Shown piece by piece: positions 16,539 through 25,710 of a stretch of 64,000 bases of DNA; position 1 is the first letter of the stretch; each line of letters starts with the position of its first letter. The notes below the pieces were generated by a model. That model was given only the letters and a program-made list of their open reading frames with translations. It made no database searches and was not told where the DNA came from. Origin of the DNA: Luethyella okanaganae (lineage in GTDB: Bacteria > Actinomycetota > Actinomycetes > Actinomycetales > Microbacteriaceae). Position numbers and translations under genes: made by a program. The stretch lies in NCBI RefSeq assembly GCF_042660285.1, contig NZ_JBHSTP010000001.1:186001-250000 (forward strand). The letters run 5' to 3'.

Positions 16539-17596
16539 GGAGTGCGCCACCGGCCATGGAAGCCGTCGCGGCGGTTACACAACGGCTCGCCGTGCTCCTC
16601 GCCGCCGGCGTTCCGCCGCAGGCCGTGTGGCGATATCTCGATGCGGCGACGGCCTCGAAACAGGGCGGATCCGGCGCGACGGTGGGCCATGGCTCCGCAG
16701 GACACGAGCTTGGAGCCGTGGGCAATAGGATGACGAACCCGACTGCCGCCGTCATCGGGGCGGCCGAGCGGGCTGGAGCCCTCGGAGAGGGCATCGCCGA
16801 CGCCATCGCGAGTGCCGCGACCGAGGCCGTCGCAGCTGCAACGCCGAGGGGTTCGCGGTCGGCACGGCGAGAGGGGATCGCGCGCGCGTGGCTGGCTCTC
16901 GCCGCGGCGTGGGCGGTGGCGACGGAGTCTGGAGCGCCCCTGGCCGCGTGTCTGCGAGAGTTGGCGGCATCCTTCCGCGCCCAGGCGCAGCTCGAACGCG
17001 ACCTCGAGGTCGCTCTGGCCGGGCCACGCGCAACGGCCCGCCTGGTCGGAGCGATGCCCGCCATCGGAGTGCTGTTCGGAAGCATCATGGGATTCAACAC
17101 CGTGGAAACACTGTTCACGACTGTTCCGGGACTCCTATGCCTTGCGACAGGTTCGGCTCTCATGCTGTCTGGCGCGCGATGGAGTGGAGCACTCGTGCGC
17201 CGTGCCGGTGCCGACCCGGGGGTGCCCGGGCTCTCCATCGAGCTCACGGCGATCGCGATGTCCGGAGGAGCCTCGACGGAGCGAGCTCGCGAGCTCGCGC
17301 GGACCGCCATGGCACGTTACAGCGGTACGGAGGCACCACGAAGAGCCGTGGATGACCTGATCGTCGAGGCCGTCCTCGCGCTTTCGCGACGGGCGGGAGT
17401 TCCGGCGGTCGAGTTGCTGAGAAGCGAGGCGGAAGGAATGCGTCTCGACGCGCGGAGCGATGGCCAGCGGCGCGCGGCGCGCCTCGCCGTCGCACTTATG
17501 ATCCCCCTCGGTCTGTGCGTGCTTCCGGCGTTCATGCTGCTCGGGGTCGCGCCGCTCCTGCTCGCGGTCGTGTCCTCCACATTCGCGGGTTTCTGA
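16535..17596 (+). CDS. Type II secretion F-family protein (TadB/TadC-like)
   Basis: 353 residues, overlapping tadA by four bases. Two T2SS-F-like halves are visible: a first one around residues 120-215 (ARAWLALAAAWAVATESGAPLAACL, then a membrane hairpin LVGAMPAIGVLFGSIMGF) and a second around 225-350 (LSIELTAIAMSGGASTERAREL, a hydrophobic C-terminus LMIPLGLCVLPAFMLLGVAPLLL). In most loci TadB and TadC are separate; a single protein with both halves is normal in compact actinobacterial loci. It forms the inner-membrane platform of the pilus machine. Confidence 0.82.
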   Translation: MRSAPPAMEAVAAVTQRLAVLLAAGVPPQAVWRYLDAATASKQGGSGATVGHGSAGHELGAVGNRMTNPTAAVIGAAERAGALGEGIADAIASAATEAVAAATPRGSRSARREGIARAWLALAAAWAVATESGAPLAACLRELAASFRAQAQLERDLEVALAGPRATARLVGAMPAIGVLFGSIMGFNTVETLFTTVPGLLCLATGSALMLSGARWSGALVRRAGADPGVPGLSIELTAIAMSGGASTERARELARTAMARYSGTEAPRRAVDDLIVEAVLALSRRAGVPAVELLRSEAEGMRLDARSDGQRRAARLAVALMIPLGLCVLPAFMLLGVAPLLLAVVSSTFAGF

Positions 17597-17711
17597 CGCA
17601 GTACACGGATCACGGCTCGGCCGTCCGGCGACTGGCCGGGAGGAGCAACACTGGGGGTGCTCGCGCCGTAGGCAGAAGCGTCCACCTACCGGGACGCGAA
17701 AGGAGGGACCC

Positions 17712-17906
17712 ATGAACACGATTCGTTCGATCGGCCGGCGTCTGCTGCGACGGCTCGCGGGAGAACGCGGCGCGGCGACAGCGGAGTACGCGGTCGCCAC
17801 GATGGCGGCTGTCGGATTCGCCGGCCTGCTCGTCGTCATCCTTCGGGGTGACGAGGTGCGGGCTATGCTGACGGATCTCGTGCGCAATGCGCTCACCGTC
17901 GGATGA
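17712..17906 (+). CDS. DUF4244 Flp-like pilin
   Basis: 64 residues with a perfect ribosome site (AAAGGAGGG, 5 nt). A basic N-terminus is followed by RGAATAEYAVATMAAVGFAGLLVVIL. The G/A-x4-E-Y arrangement before a hydrophobic helix is that of type IVb pilins, where a prepilin peptidase cleaves before the A-T-A-E-Y stretch. DUF4244 proteins occupy the pilin slot in actinobacterial tad loci. No prepilin peptidase gene lies in this window. Confidence 0.85.
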   Translation: MNTIRSIGRRLLRRLAGERGAATAEYAVATMAAVGFAGLLVVILRGDEVRAMLTDLVRNALTVG

Positions 17907-17918
17907 CGGGCCTGCTCC

Positions 17919-18314
17919 GTGGCGAGGTGGGTTCACGTCGACGATTGCGCGGGAGGCGACGGGCACGAGAGCGGATGCCACCGCGACCGTGGCAGCGTCA
18001 CAGCCGAGTTCGCCGCGGTCGTTCCTGCCGTCATGATCGTGCTCGCGCTCTGTCTCGGCTCGGTGCAGATCGTCGGCCAGCAGGTGCGCCTCGTGGACAC
18101 GGCGGCCGACGCTGCACGTGCCCTCGCGCGTGGCGACGGGCCGGGCCGGGTGGCGGCTCTGGTGCTGCGAGCGGTCCCAGGAGCCATGCTCGACCAGGTC
18201 CGCGACGGCGAGTTCGTGTGTGCCCGCCTCTCGGCTCCGGTCGCCTTCGCGCCGCTTGCAGCAGCAGGGCTGACAGTGAGCGGATCGTCCTGTGCTCTCG
18301 CGGGAGGTCTCTGA
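17919..18314 (+). CDS. TadE-family minor pilin
   Basis: 131 residues. RGSVTAEFAAVVPAVMIVLALCLGSVQIVGQQVRLVDTAADAARALARGD is the TadE-like motif: a class IV prepilin-like site (G before S-V-T-A-E-F) and a single hydrophobic helix, then a small extracellular domain with two cysteines (FVCARL, SSCALAG). It is predicted to be a pseudopilin of the Flp pilus. GTG 17919 is the only plausible in-frame start, but it has no clear ribosome site. The TGA overlaps the next ATG (TGATG). Confidence 0.8.
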   Translation: MARWVHVDDCAGGDGHESGCHRDRGSVTAEFAAVVPAVMIVLALCLGSVQIVGQQVRLVDTAADAARALARGDGPGRVAALVLRAVPGAMLDQVRDGEFVCARLSAPVAFAPLAAAGLTVSGSSCALAGGL

Positions 18315-18730
18315 TGAGGGGGCCGTCGGGCGCTCGCCCGTCGCATGCGACCCGGCCGAGTGCTACCGGCCGGCGGCGATACCGGGTTCGCGTCGGCGAG
18401 GAGCGGGGATCCGGTTCGATCCTCGCCGTCGCTGTCTTAGCCGCGGTGATGGCGCTCACCGTACTCACGATCCCGGTGCTCGCCGTTCTCGTCGTGACCC
18501 AGACGATCGCGAACGCGGCAGACGCGGCGGCGCTCGCCGCCGCGGATGTCGCGTCAGGTGTCGTTCCCGGGGTCGCATGCGCGGCTGCCGGGCAGGCGAC
18601 CGCACTCAACGGTGCAACCCTCGAGAGCTGCGAGATATCCGGTGCCGTAGCGGAGGTCGAGGTCTCCGGGAGCTGGCTGGACATGACTGTCAGGGCGAGA
18701 GCGCGTGCCGGTCCGCCCGTGGGTCCTTGA
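18314..18730 (+). CDS. TadE-like pilus protein (Rv3654c type)
   Basis: 138 residues. The ATG at 18314 has GGGAGG 7 nt upstream and overlaps the previous stop. A basic N-terminus with GSGSILAVAVLAAVMALTVLTIPVLAVLVV is a membrane or prepilin helix, followed by NAADAAALAAADVASGVVPG and a short domain with two cysteines. This matches the Rv3654c-like 'secretion/helicase neighbourhood TadE-like' proteins that close actinobacterial tad operons. The last gene of the operon; a GGCGGCC...GGAGCCGCC-type hairpin follows within 30 bp. Confidence 0.82.
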   Translation: MRGPSGARPSHATRPSATGRRRYRVRVGEERGSGSILAVAVLAAVMALTVLTIPVLAVLVVTQTIANAADAAALAAADVASGVVPGVACAAAGQATALNGATLESCEISGAVAEVEVSGSWLDMTVRARARAGPPVGP

Positions 18731-18772
18731 GTTGGCGGCCGGGAGCCGCCGATCGTCGTCGGCCGGGGCCTC

Positions 18773-19021
18773 TCAGTCGACGATGGCCTCGCGGTAACGG
18801 TAGTCGACTGCGCTTGGGCGCTCCCCGCTGGCGTCTCCGAACTCGATGCCGGAGCCGCGCACGTAGAGATATCGCTTGGTGCCGGACTCGGCAGGAATCT
18901 CGAGTCGGGGTTGTGGATCGCCCGAGTCGAGAAACGAGGTGGTGATGGTCTTGCCCTCGAGCGGCCCGTCGGTGAGTTTCGCGGTGTAGGTTCCTGCGGT
19001 AGACGTGTCCATATGAGCCAT
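18773..19021 (-). CDS. Small conserved protein, unknown function
   Basis: 82 residues from ATG 19021 (a second ATG at 19012 is possible; GGAGGAG is 1-10 nt upstream, awkwardly spaced for both). GTYTAKLTDGPLEGKTITTSFLDSGDPQPRLEIP...KRYLYVRGSGIEFGD looks like a small beta-rich protein of the kind seen before topA in Microbacteriaceae-type genomes. I do not recognise a named family. No signal peptide or membrane segment. It converges on the tad operon and diverges from topA. Confidence 0.6.
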   Translation of the reverse strand: MAHMDTSTAGTYTAKLTDGPLEGKTITTSFLDSGDPQPRLEIPAESGTKRYLYVRGSGIEFGDASGERPSAVDYRYREAIVD

Positions 19022-19211
19022 TCTCCTCCGCACGCCGAGAACCGCAAGGCTTGACCCGGCGTACGCGCGCATGCCGTAATTAGGCACGAACTCGATGTCT
19101 ATGTGTATGGTGTGCCTTGGCGGGCCGCTCAGGCCGTCGATCGCACAGTGCATGCATCCGCTCGGGGCGCGAAGAGGCTGCACACGCTCAAGAGAACATA
19201 AGAGGAGTCTG

Positions 19212-22109
19212 GTGCCAGGCACGAAGAAACTGGTCATCGTCGAGTCGCCGACGAAGATGAAGTCGATTGCCCAGTACCTGGGCGACGGATACGAGGTGCT
19301 GTCATCCGTTGGTCACATTCGCGATCTCATCGAGCCCAAGAACCTGCCGCAGGAACTCAAGAAAGGCTCGCTCGGGAAGTTCTCCGTCGATGTCGAGAAC
19401 GGCTTCGAGCCCTACTACGTGGTGTCCGACGCCAAGAAGAAGACGGTCTCGGAGCTCAAGCGCGCGCTCAAGGACGCCGATGAGCTCCTGCTCGCAACCG
19501 ATGAGGATCGCGAGGGAGAGGCGATCGCGTGGCACTTGCTGCAGGTGCTCCAACCCAAGGTCCCGGTGCGGCGCATGGTGTTCCACGAGATCACCAAGGA
19601 TGCGATCCTCGCCGCGAAGGACAACACCCGCGAGCTCGACACCGCCCTCGTCGACGCGCAGGAGACCCGGCGTATCCTCGACCGGCTGTACGGCTACGAG
19701 GTGTCGCCCGTGCTCTGGCGCAAGGTCGGCCCTGGTCTGTCGGCCGGGCGGGTGCAGTCCGCGGCGACCCGCCTGGTGGTCGACCGCGAACGTGAACGCC
19801 TTGCCTTCACCGCGGCAGGATACTGGGGTCTCACCGCTCGGTTGAGCACCGAGATCGGCACGGCGACCCCTGCTCCCGCAACGGGCTTCGACGCGCGTCT
19901 CACCCGTCTGGGGGGCGAACGCATCGCGAGCGGCCGAGACTTCGACGACAGCGGTTCGCTCAAGTCCGGTGCGATCGTGCTCGACGAGGCCGCGGCCCGG
20001 GCGTTGACCGCAGCGTTGCGCGAGCCGGGCGTCGACCTCACCGTCGCCAAAGTCGAGTCGAAGCCGTATTCGCGTCGTCCCGCCGCGCCGTTCACGACCT
20101 CGACCTTGCAGCAGGAGGCCGCTCGCAAGCTGCGCTTCTCGGCTAAGCAGACCATGAGCGTCGCCCAGTCGCTCTACGAGAACGGCTACATCACCTATAT
20201 GCGCACCGATTCGCTTTCTCTCTCTCAGCAGGCGATCGCCGCGGCCCGTGCGCAGGCCACGGCGCTCTACGGAGCCGACACCATCCCGGACAAGCCGAGG
20301 CTCTACAGCGGCAAGAGCAAGAACGCGCAGGAGGCGCACGAGGCCATCCGGCCGTCTGGCGACACCTTCCGCACCCCGGCATCCCTCTCGTCGACGCTGC
20401 GAGGCAACGATTTCAAGCTCTACGACCTCATCTGGAAGCGCACGGTCGCCTCGCAGATGGCGGATGCCAAGGGCTCGACTGCTTCGGTGACGATCGTCGC
20501 CGGGCCGACCGGAGAGTCGCAGCACCCGGCAGCCTCGAAAGCGCTCGCCGAGTTCTCGGCCAGCGGTACCGTGATCACCTTCCGCGGGTTCCTGCACGCT
20601 TACGAGGAGAGCCGCGACGAAGAGCGCAACGCGAGCAACGAACCCACGGAGTCGAAGCTCCCGCCGCTCACTCAAGGACAGGAACTCGTTTTCGCCGAGC
20701 TTGAAGCGAACGGTCACGAGACCACCCCGCCGCCGCGTTTCACCGAAGCGAGTCTCGTCAAACGGCTGGAAGAGCTCGGCATCGGGCGTCCGTCGACCTT
20801 CGCGTCGATCATCTCGACGATCGTCGACCGTGGCTACGTCACGCCACGCGGCCAGGCCCTCGTGCCCAATTGGATCGCGTTCTCGGTCGTCCGATTGCTC
20901 GAGGACTATTTCGGGGACCTCGTCGAATACGATTTCACCGCAGAGATGGAGGGCGACCTCGACCACATCGCCGCAGGCGAGGCCGACCGAGTCGACTGGC
21001 TGAACAGCTTCTATTTCGGGTCGGACAAGCACAAAGGCTTGCGTCAGGTCATCGACAATCTCGGTGAGATCGACGCGCGCAGCATCAACTCGATCCCCAT
21101 CGCCGGCGACATCACTCTGCGTATCGGCAAGTACGGCCCCTATCTGGAGACCGTCGTGCCGGGTGCCGCCGCAGACGCGGTGCCGCGCCGGGTCAACATC
21201 CCGCCGGCGCTGGCGCCGGACGAGCTCACCGAGGCCAAGGCCCGGGAGCTCATCGACGCCCCCGTCGTCACCGATCGGGTCATCGGCATCAACCCGGCCA
21301 ACGGCAAGCGGATCGTCGCCAAAGACGGCCGGTTCGGCCCATACGTCACCGAGCTCGAGCCGGAGCCGGAGGCGGTGGAGGCGAGTCCACCGGCCGCTGA
21401 CCCGGCGACGGGCGAGATCGTCGACGTCGTCGAGGCTCCTGCCGGAAAGAAGGCTCCTGCCAGGAAGAAGACGGGGACGAAGAAGACGGCGACGGTCAAG
21501 CCACGTACAGCGTCGCTCTTCACCTCGATGGATCTCGCGGCGATCGACCTCGACACGGCTTTGCGGCTGCTCGACCTTCCCCGGGTCGTCGGACAGGATC
21601 CGGAGAGCGGAGAGAACATCACCGCTCAGAACGGCAAGTTCGGACCGTACCTCAAGAGGGCCGCGGATACGCGGTCGCTCACGAGCGAGGATCAGATCTT
21701 CGACATCGACCTCGCGGGTGCAGTCGAGTTGTTCGCGCAGCCGAAGTATGGCGCACGTCGTGCGTCGAGCGCGCTCAAGGAGTTCGACGCCGACCCGGTC
21801 AGCGGCAAGCCGATCAAGGTCAAGGACGGCCGTTTCGGCGCCTATGTCACCGATGGCGTGACCAACGCCACGATCCCGAAGAGCGAGACGGTCGAGGAGA
21901 TCACCTTCGAACGCGCCGTGGAACTGTTGCAGATCAAGCGTGACAAAGGGCCGGCCGTGAAGAAGCCCGCTGCCAAGAAGGCTGCCACGAAGAAACCGGC
22001 CGCGAGGGCGAGCACGACGACCTCCGCCACCCGCTCGACGGCGGCGAAGAAGGCGGCGGCCACCCGGGCGGCGAACAAGGCCGCGGCCGAAGCGGGAGCG
22101 GCGGAGTGA
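19212..22109 (+). CDS. topA: DNA topoisomerase I
   Basis: 965 residues from GTG 19212 (AGGAG just upstream; the longer frame to 19095 adds no family sequence). The Toprim domain starts KLVIVESPTKMKSIAQYLG and contains the metal-binding DEDREGEAIAWHL. The catalytic tyrosine is in YITYMRTDSLSLS. After the core come several 'NGKFGPYL / DGRFGAYV' topoisomerase C-terminal repeats, typical of Actinobacteria, then a lysine/alanine-rich tail of about 50 residues that probably binds DNA. It relaxes negative supercoils via single-strand breaks. It overlaps tmk by four bases. Confidence 0.97.
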   Translation: MPGTKKLVIVESPTKMKSIAQYLGDGYEVLSSVGHIRDLIEPKNLPQELKKGSLGKFSVDVENGFEPYYVVSDAKKKTVSELKRALKDADELLLATDEDREGEAIAWHLLQVLQPKVPVRRMVFHEITKDAILAAKDNTRELDTALVDAQETRRILDRLYGYEVSPVLWRKVGPGLSAGRVQSAATRLVVDRERERLAFTAAGYWGLTARLSTEIGTATPAPATGFDARLTRLGGERIASGRDFDDSGSLKSGAIVLDEAAARALTAALREPGVDLTVAKVESKPYSRRPAAPFTTSTLQQEAARKLRFSAKQTMSVAQSLYENGYITYMRTDSLSLSQQAIAAARAQATALYGADTIPDKPRLYSGKSKNAQEAHEAIRPSGDTFRTPASLSSTLRGNDFKLYDLIWKRTVASQMADAKGSTASVTIVAGPTGESQHPAASKALAEFSASGTVITFRGFLHAYEESRDEERNASNEPTESKLPPLTQGQELVFAELEANGHETTPPPRFTEASLVKRLEELGIGRPSTFASIISTIVDRGYVTPRGQALVPNWIAFSVVRLLEDYFGDLVEYDFTAEMEGDLDHIAAGEADRVDWLNSFYFGSDKHKGLRQVIDNLGEIDARSINSIPIAGDITLRIGKYGPYLETVVPGAAADAVPRRVNIPPALAPDELTEAKARELIDAPVVTDRVIGINPANGKRIVAKDGRFGPYVTELEPEPEAVEASPPAADPATGEIVDVVEAPAGKKAPARKKTGTKKTATVKPRTASLFTSMDLAAIDLDTALRLLDLPRVVGQDPESGENITAQNGKFGPYLKRAADTRSLTSEDQIFDIDLAGAVELFAQPKYGARRASSALKEFDADPVSGKPIKVKDGRFGAYVTDGVTNATIPKSETVEEITFERAVELLQIKRDKGPAVKKPAAKKAATKKPAARASTTTSATRSTAAKKAAATRAANKAAAEAGAAE

Positions 22110-22747
22110 CCGACGCTCCCGATCGCGCATCCGGACTGTTCATCACCTTCGAGGGCGGAGATGGTTCCGGCAAGTCCACCCAGGCGGAGCTGCTCACCGC
22201 CTGGCTCGGCGAGCGGGGCCGCGCCGTCTTGCGTACCCGGGAGCCTGGCGGTACGGACGTCGGTCACGAGATCCGCGAGATCGTGCTGCATCATCGCGGC
22301 GACATCACGCCGCGTGCCGAGGCGCTGCTCTACGCGGCCGACCGTGCGCACCACATCGCGACCGTGGTGCGCCCTGCGCTCGATCGCGGCGAGGTCGTGA
22401 TCCAGGACCGTTACCTTGACTCCTCCGTCGCCTACCAGGGCACCGGCCGGGTGCTCGGCGCCGACGAGGTGCGCAAGCTGTCCCTCTGGGCCGCGAAGGG
22501 ACTGCTGCCCGATCTCACCGTGCTGCTCGACCTCGACGAGGTCGTCGCCCGAGGGCGCCTCAACGCGGCGCGCACGCGCTATGACAGGCTCGAGGCCGAG
22601 AAAGGCGAGTTTCACGCGCGAGTGCGTGCCGCCTACCTTGAACTCGCCGCGGCCGAGCCCGGGCGTTTTCTCGTTGTGGATGCCGCTGCTCCGGTGGAGC
22701 AGATCGCCGAGCGGATTCGCACCCGCGTCACGGCGGTTCTCGGCTAG
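22106..22747 (+). CDS. tmk: Thymidylate kinase
   Basis: 213 residues, usual length. P-loop FEGGDGSGKSTQAELL at the N-terminus, then the TREPGGTDVG loop and DRYLDSSVAYQGTGR, the dTMP-binding DR(Y/H) motif. It phosphorylates dTMP to dTDP. GTG start in a GTGA overlap with the topA stop, so translational coupling is likely. The topA-tmk-holB order is conserved in many actinobacteria. Confidence 0.97.
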   Translation: MTDAPDRASGLFITFEGGDGSGKSTQAELLTAWLGERGRAVLRTREPGGTDVGHEIREIVLHHRGDITPRAEALLYAADRAHHIATVVRPALDRGEVVIQDRYLDSSVAYQGTGRVLGADEVRKLSLWAAKGLLPDLTVLLDLDEVVARGRLNAARTRYDRLEAEKGEFHARVRAAYLELAAAEPGRFLVVDAAAPVEQIAERIRTRVTAVLG

Positions 22748-22868
22748 CCCGCTCTTCCTCTCCCCACCTCGCTTCCTTTTTCGGGCGGCTCGATCTCGAT
22801 GTGAAGCGGAGAGAGGAGTGCGGTGACGGACGGACAGGGGTGTCGGCCGTGAGCGATAGCCTTGATCC

Positions 22869-24071
22869 ATGGCTGTGTGGGACGAATTGACGGGACAGGC
22901 CGATGCCATCGCCGTCTTCCGCGCCGCAGCCTCGGCGCCCGGCATCGAGGCATCCGGCATGCGCATGCCCCCAGGCGCAGCCGACCGACCGGATGTCGCA
23001 TCCGCCCAAGACAATCGCATGACCCATTCCTGGCTCATCACCGGCCCACCGGGCTCTGGCCGTTCGAATCTCGCATACGCCTTCGCTACCGCCCTGCTGA
23101 GCGGTAACCCTGACGGCGATGAGGCGACCCGGCGGCAGGTGGATGCCCGCACCCATCCCGACCTTCAGGTGCTCACCACCGAGGGCGTCATCATCAAGAT
23201 CGCCGACGTGCGTGAGACGGTCAGACGTTCCCACTACTCCCCGTCTGTTGGGCGCTATCGCGTGATCGTGGTCGAAGACGCCGATCGCATGGTCGAGCAT
23301 GCCTCGAACGTGCTGCTCAAAGAGCTTGAGGAGCCGCCGGAGCGCACGGTATGGATACTCTGCGCCCCCAGCGAGGCGGATCTGCTGCCGACCATCCGAT
23401 CCCGGGTTCGCAGCGTACGGTTGCGCGTTCCCGACGTTGACGAGGTCGCTGAGCTGCTCGTCAGGCGAGACGCCGTGTCCGCGGGGGTCGCCGAGCGGGC
23501 CGCGCGTGAAGCGCAGAGCCACATCGGCATGGCGCATCGCCTGGCGACGAGTGCCGAAGCCAGGGAACGACGTCAGGAGACACTCCTCGCCGCGCTCGGA
23601 ATCCACACGGTCTCCGATGCTGTGAACGCCGCTGCCCGGATGCTTGCCATCGCGGGAGACGACGCCAGATCGGTCACGGAGGAGCGCGATGCCGTTGAGC
23701 GTGAGAACACCTTGCGCTCGCTCGGCGTCGAGCCGGGGCAAGCGATCCCGGCCGCGCTGCGCAGCCAGATCAAGATGCTCGAGGACGATCAGAAACGTCG
23801 AGCGAAGCGCAGCCTCAACGACGGCATCGACCGCATTCTCGTCGATCTCTCCTCGCTTTTTCGTGACGTGATCATGCTGCAACTCGGTCGCAGGGACTCG
23901 GTGATCAACCGGGAGCTTACGGCTAGACTGGAGGCCGTGAGCTCTTCCAGCTCACCGGCAGAGACGCTGGTGACACTGGAAGCGATCACGATCGCACGGC
24001 GCAGGATCGAGTCGAACGTCGCACCGACGCTCGCGCTTGAGGCTATGCTCGTGACGTTCAGACGCAGCTAA
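22869..24071 (+). CDS. holB: DNA polymerase III subunit delta'
   Basis: 400 residues. AAA+ clamp-loader domain with LITGPPGSGRSNLAYAFA (P-loop position; the usual GKT lysine region is GRS, as is common in the non-hydrolysing delta' subunit), VVEDADRMVEHASNVLLKELEEPPERTVWILCAP, and the SRVRSVRL sensor-like segment ('SRC/SRV' block). A C-terminal collar domain follows. It helps load the sliding clamp. The order with tmk supports holB rather than dnaX. Start ATG 22869 with a weak ribosome site. Confidence 0.92.
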   Translation: MAVWDELTGQADAIAVFRAAASAPGIEASGMRMPPGAADRPDVASAQDNRMTHSWLITGPPGSGRSNLAYAFATALLSGNPDGDEATRRQVDARTHPDLQVLTTEGVIIKIADVRETVRRSHYSPSVGRYRVIVVEDADRMVEHASNVLLKELEEPPERTVWILCAPSEADLLPTIRSRVRSVRLRVPDVDEVAELLVRRDAVSAGVAERAAREAQSHIGMAHRLATSAEARERRQETLLAALGIHTVSDAVNAAARMLAIAGDDARSVTEERDAVERENTLRSLGVEPGQAIPAALRSQIKMLEDDQKRRAKRSLNDGIDRILVDLSSLFRDVIMLQLGRRDSVINRELTARLEAVSSSSSPAETLVTLEAITIARRRIESNVAPTLALEAMLVTFRRS

Positions 24072-24084
24072 CCGAAGGAACCCT

Positions 24085-25632
24085 TTGACCGGCGCAAAGA
24101 TGCGCACACGTTTCCAGATGCTTGCCGTCTGGGCCGGAGCGCTCGCACTCACCCTCGTTCTCTCCGGCTGCGTCACCATGTTCCTGCCGCAGAAGCCCGC
24201 CAACACCTCGAAGCCGACGGGCGAGTCGGTCGCAGCAGAGCTCGAGCCGTTCTACAACCAGGTGCTCGCGTGGAGCGATTGCGGCGCAGGTATGCAGTGC
24301 GCCACGGCGAAGGCCCCACTCGACTGGGCGGACCCCGGAGCGGCGGAGATCGAGATCGCCCTTGTGCGGCATCCGGCAACCGGTGACAAGATCGGCTCCT
24401 TGCTCGTGAATCCGGGCGGCCCGGGCGGCTCCGGATACGACTTCATCAAAGATTCGGCCGACTATGCGACCGATGCGAAGCTGCAGGAGCGTTTCGACAT
24501 CGTGGGTTTCGACCCGCGAGGCGTCGGCCGATCCTCCGCGGTGAAATGCTATGAGCCCGCGCAGATGGACGACTACCTCTATGGTTTGGCTACAGCCACG
24601 CGGGGCACCGATGAGTGGATCGCAGAGCTGGAGGTCTCGGCCAAGGACTTCGCCAAGGCCTGTGACACGAACACGGGAGCGCTTCTCGGCAACGTCGATA
24701 CCAGGAGCGCGGCACGCGACCTCGATGTGCTGCGTGCCGCGCTCGGCGACAAGAAACTCAGCTATCTCGGTTACTCCTACGGCACTCTTCTCGGAGCGGT
24801 CTACGCCGACCTTTTCCCCGACAAGGTCGGCCGGCTCGTGCTCGACGGCGCCATCGACCCGTCGGCGGGCAATTTCGAGGTGACAAAGCTGCAGGCGGAG
24901 GGCTTTGAGAGCGCGCTGCGCGCCTATCTCAAGGATTGCCTTGCCAAATCCGGCTGTCCGTTCGACGGGTCGGTCGATGATGGCATGGGTACCATCCGTG
25001 CCCTCCTGCACTCCGTCGACGTAAGCCCGATCCGCAGCGACGACGGACGCCAGCTCGGTTCGAGCGCCCTGCTGACCGCGATCATCTATCCGCTCTACGA
25101 CGCGACCACGTGGTCGTATCTGAGCGACTTGTTCGTGAGCGTGATGGCTGGAAAGGCCGAGTACGCTTTCCAGATCGCCGACGACTACAACGGACGCAAC
25201 GCCGACGGCAGCTACAGGGACAACTCGACCGCGGCGTTCATGGCCGTCAACTGCACCGACTACGCCTACGACGACGACCCGGCCAAGATGCGAGCGGAAG
25301 CGGCCGAGATCGAAGCGGCGGCGCCGGTCATCGGCACGTACATGACTTTCTTCGACATCGGCTGTGCGAATTGGCCGTATGCGTTCACTGGTGAGCGTGG
25401 CCAGATCCACGCCAAGGGCGCCGCCCCCATTCTCGTGATCGGCACGACGAACGACCCGGCGACCCCGTACGTCTGGGCGCAGGCGCTGGCTGACCAGCTC
25501 GAGAGCGGACACCTCGTCAGCTACGAAGGCGACGGCCACACGGCGTACAACAAATCCAATCCCTGTGTGAACGACACCGTCGACGACTACCTCATCAACG
25601 GGTCGGTGCCGGGCAGTGATCCGAAGTGCTGA
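24085..25632 (+). CDS. TAP-like alpha/beta hydrolase lipoprotein
   Basis: 515 residues. A signal peptide ends in the lipobox LVLSGC (Cys29), so it is a predicted lipoprotein facing outward. The catalytic domain has VNPGGPGGSGYDF (oxyanion region), the nucleophile elbow GYSYGTLLG, Asp in IGTTNDPATPY and His in GDGHTAYNKSNPCV, as in the TAP/SlpD-E family of tripeptidyl aminopeptidase-like enzymes. Probably a secreted peptidase; substrate unknown. TTG 24085 follows GAAGGA closely; ATG 24100 is an alternative. It follows holB by 13 bp. Confidence 0.88.
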   Translation: MTGAKMRTRFQMLAVWAGALALTLVLSGCVTMFLPQKPANTSKPTGESVAAELEPFYNQVLAWSDCGAGMQCATAKAPLDWADPGAAEIEIALVRHPATGDKIGSLLVNPGGPGGSGYDFIKDSADYATDAKLQERFDIVGFDPRGVGRSSAVKCYEPAQMDDYLYGLATATRGTDEWIAELEVSAKDFAKACDTNTGALLGNVDTRSAARDLDVLRAALGDKKLSYLGYSYGTLLGAVYADLFPDKVGRLVLDGAIDPSAGNFEVTKLQAEGFESALRAYLKDCLAKSGCPFDGSVDDGMGTIRALLHSVDVSPIRSDDGRQLGSSALLTAIIYPLYDATTWSYLSDLFVSVMAGKAEYAFQIADDYNGRNADGSYRDNSTAAFMAVNCTDYAYDDDPAKMRAEAAEIEAAAPVIGTYMTFFDIGCANWPYAFTGERGQIHAKGAAPILVIGTTNDPATPYVWAQALADQLESGHLVSYEGDGHTAYNKSNPCVNDTVDDYLINGSVPGSDPKC

Positions 25633-25697
25633 TGGTGCTTCGTCGGGCGGTATCCGCACGGGCTCAGCACTCTTCGTGTGCAACTTTGCAGCGTTTG

Positions 25698-25710
25698 CAA
25701 TAATTGAGGT
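25698..25710. promoter_or_regulatory. CAATAATTGAGGT element before the TetR gene
   Basis: CAAT-A-ATTG is an inverted repeat immediately before the TetR start. The 13 bases CAATAATTGAGGT recur exactly at 29043-29055 between dacB and pncA. It may be an operator or part of the promoter; the match could also be chance. Confidence 0.3.

Noticed and set aside
19302..22130. A 942-residue open frame antisense to topA
   Set aside because: It mirrors topA codon structure in a GC-rich genome, has Arg/Asp/Val-rich low-information sequence, and topA shows all family motifs on the other strand.
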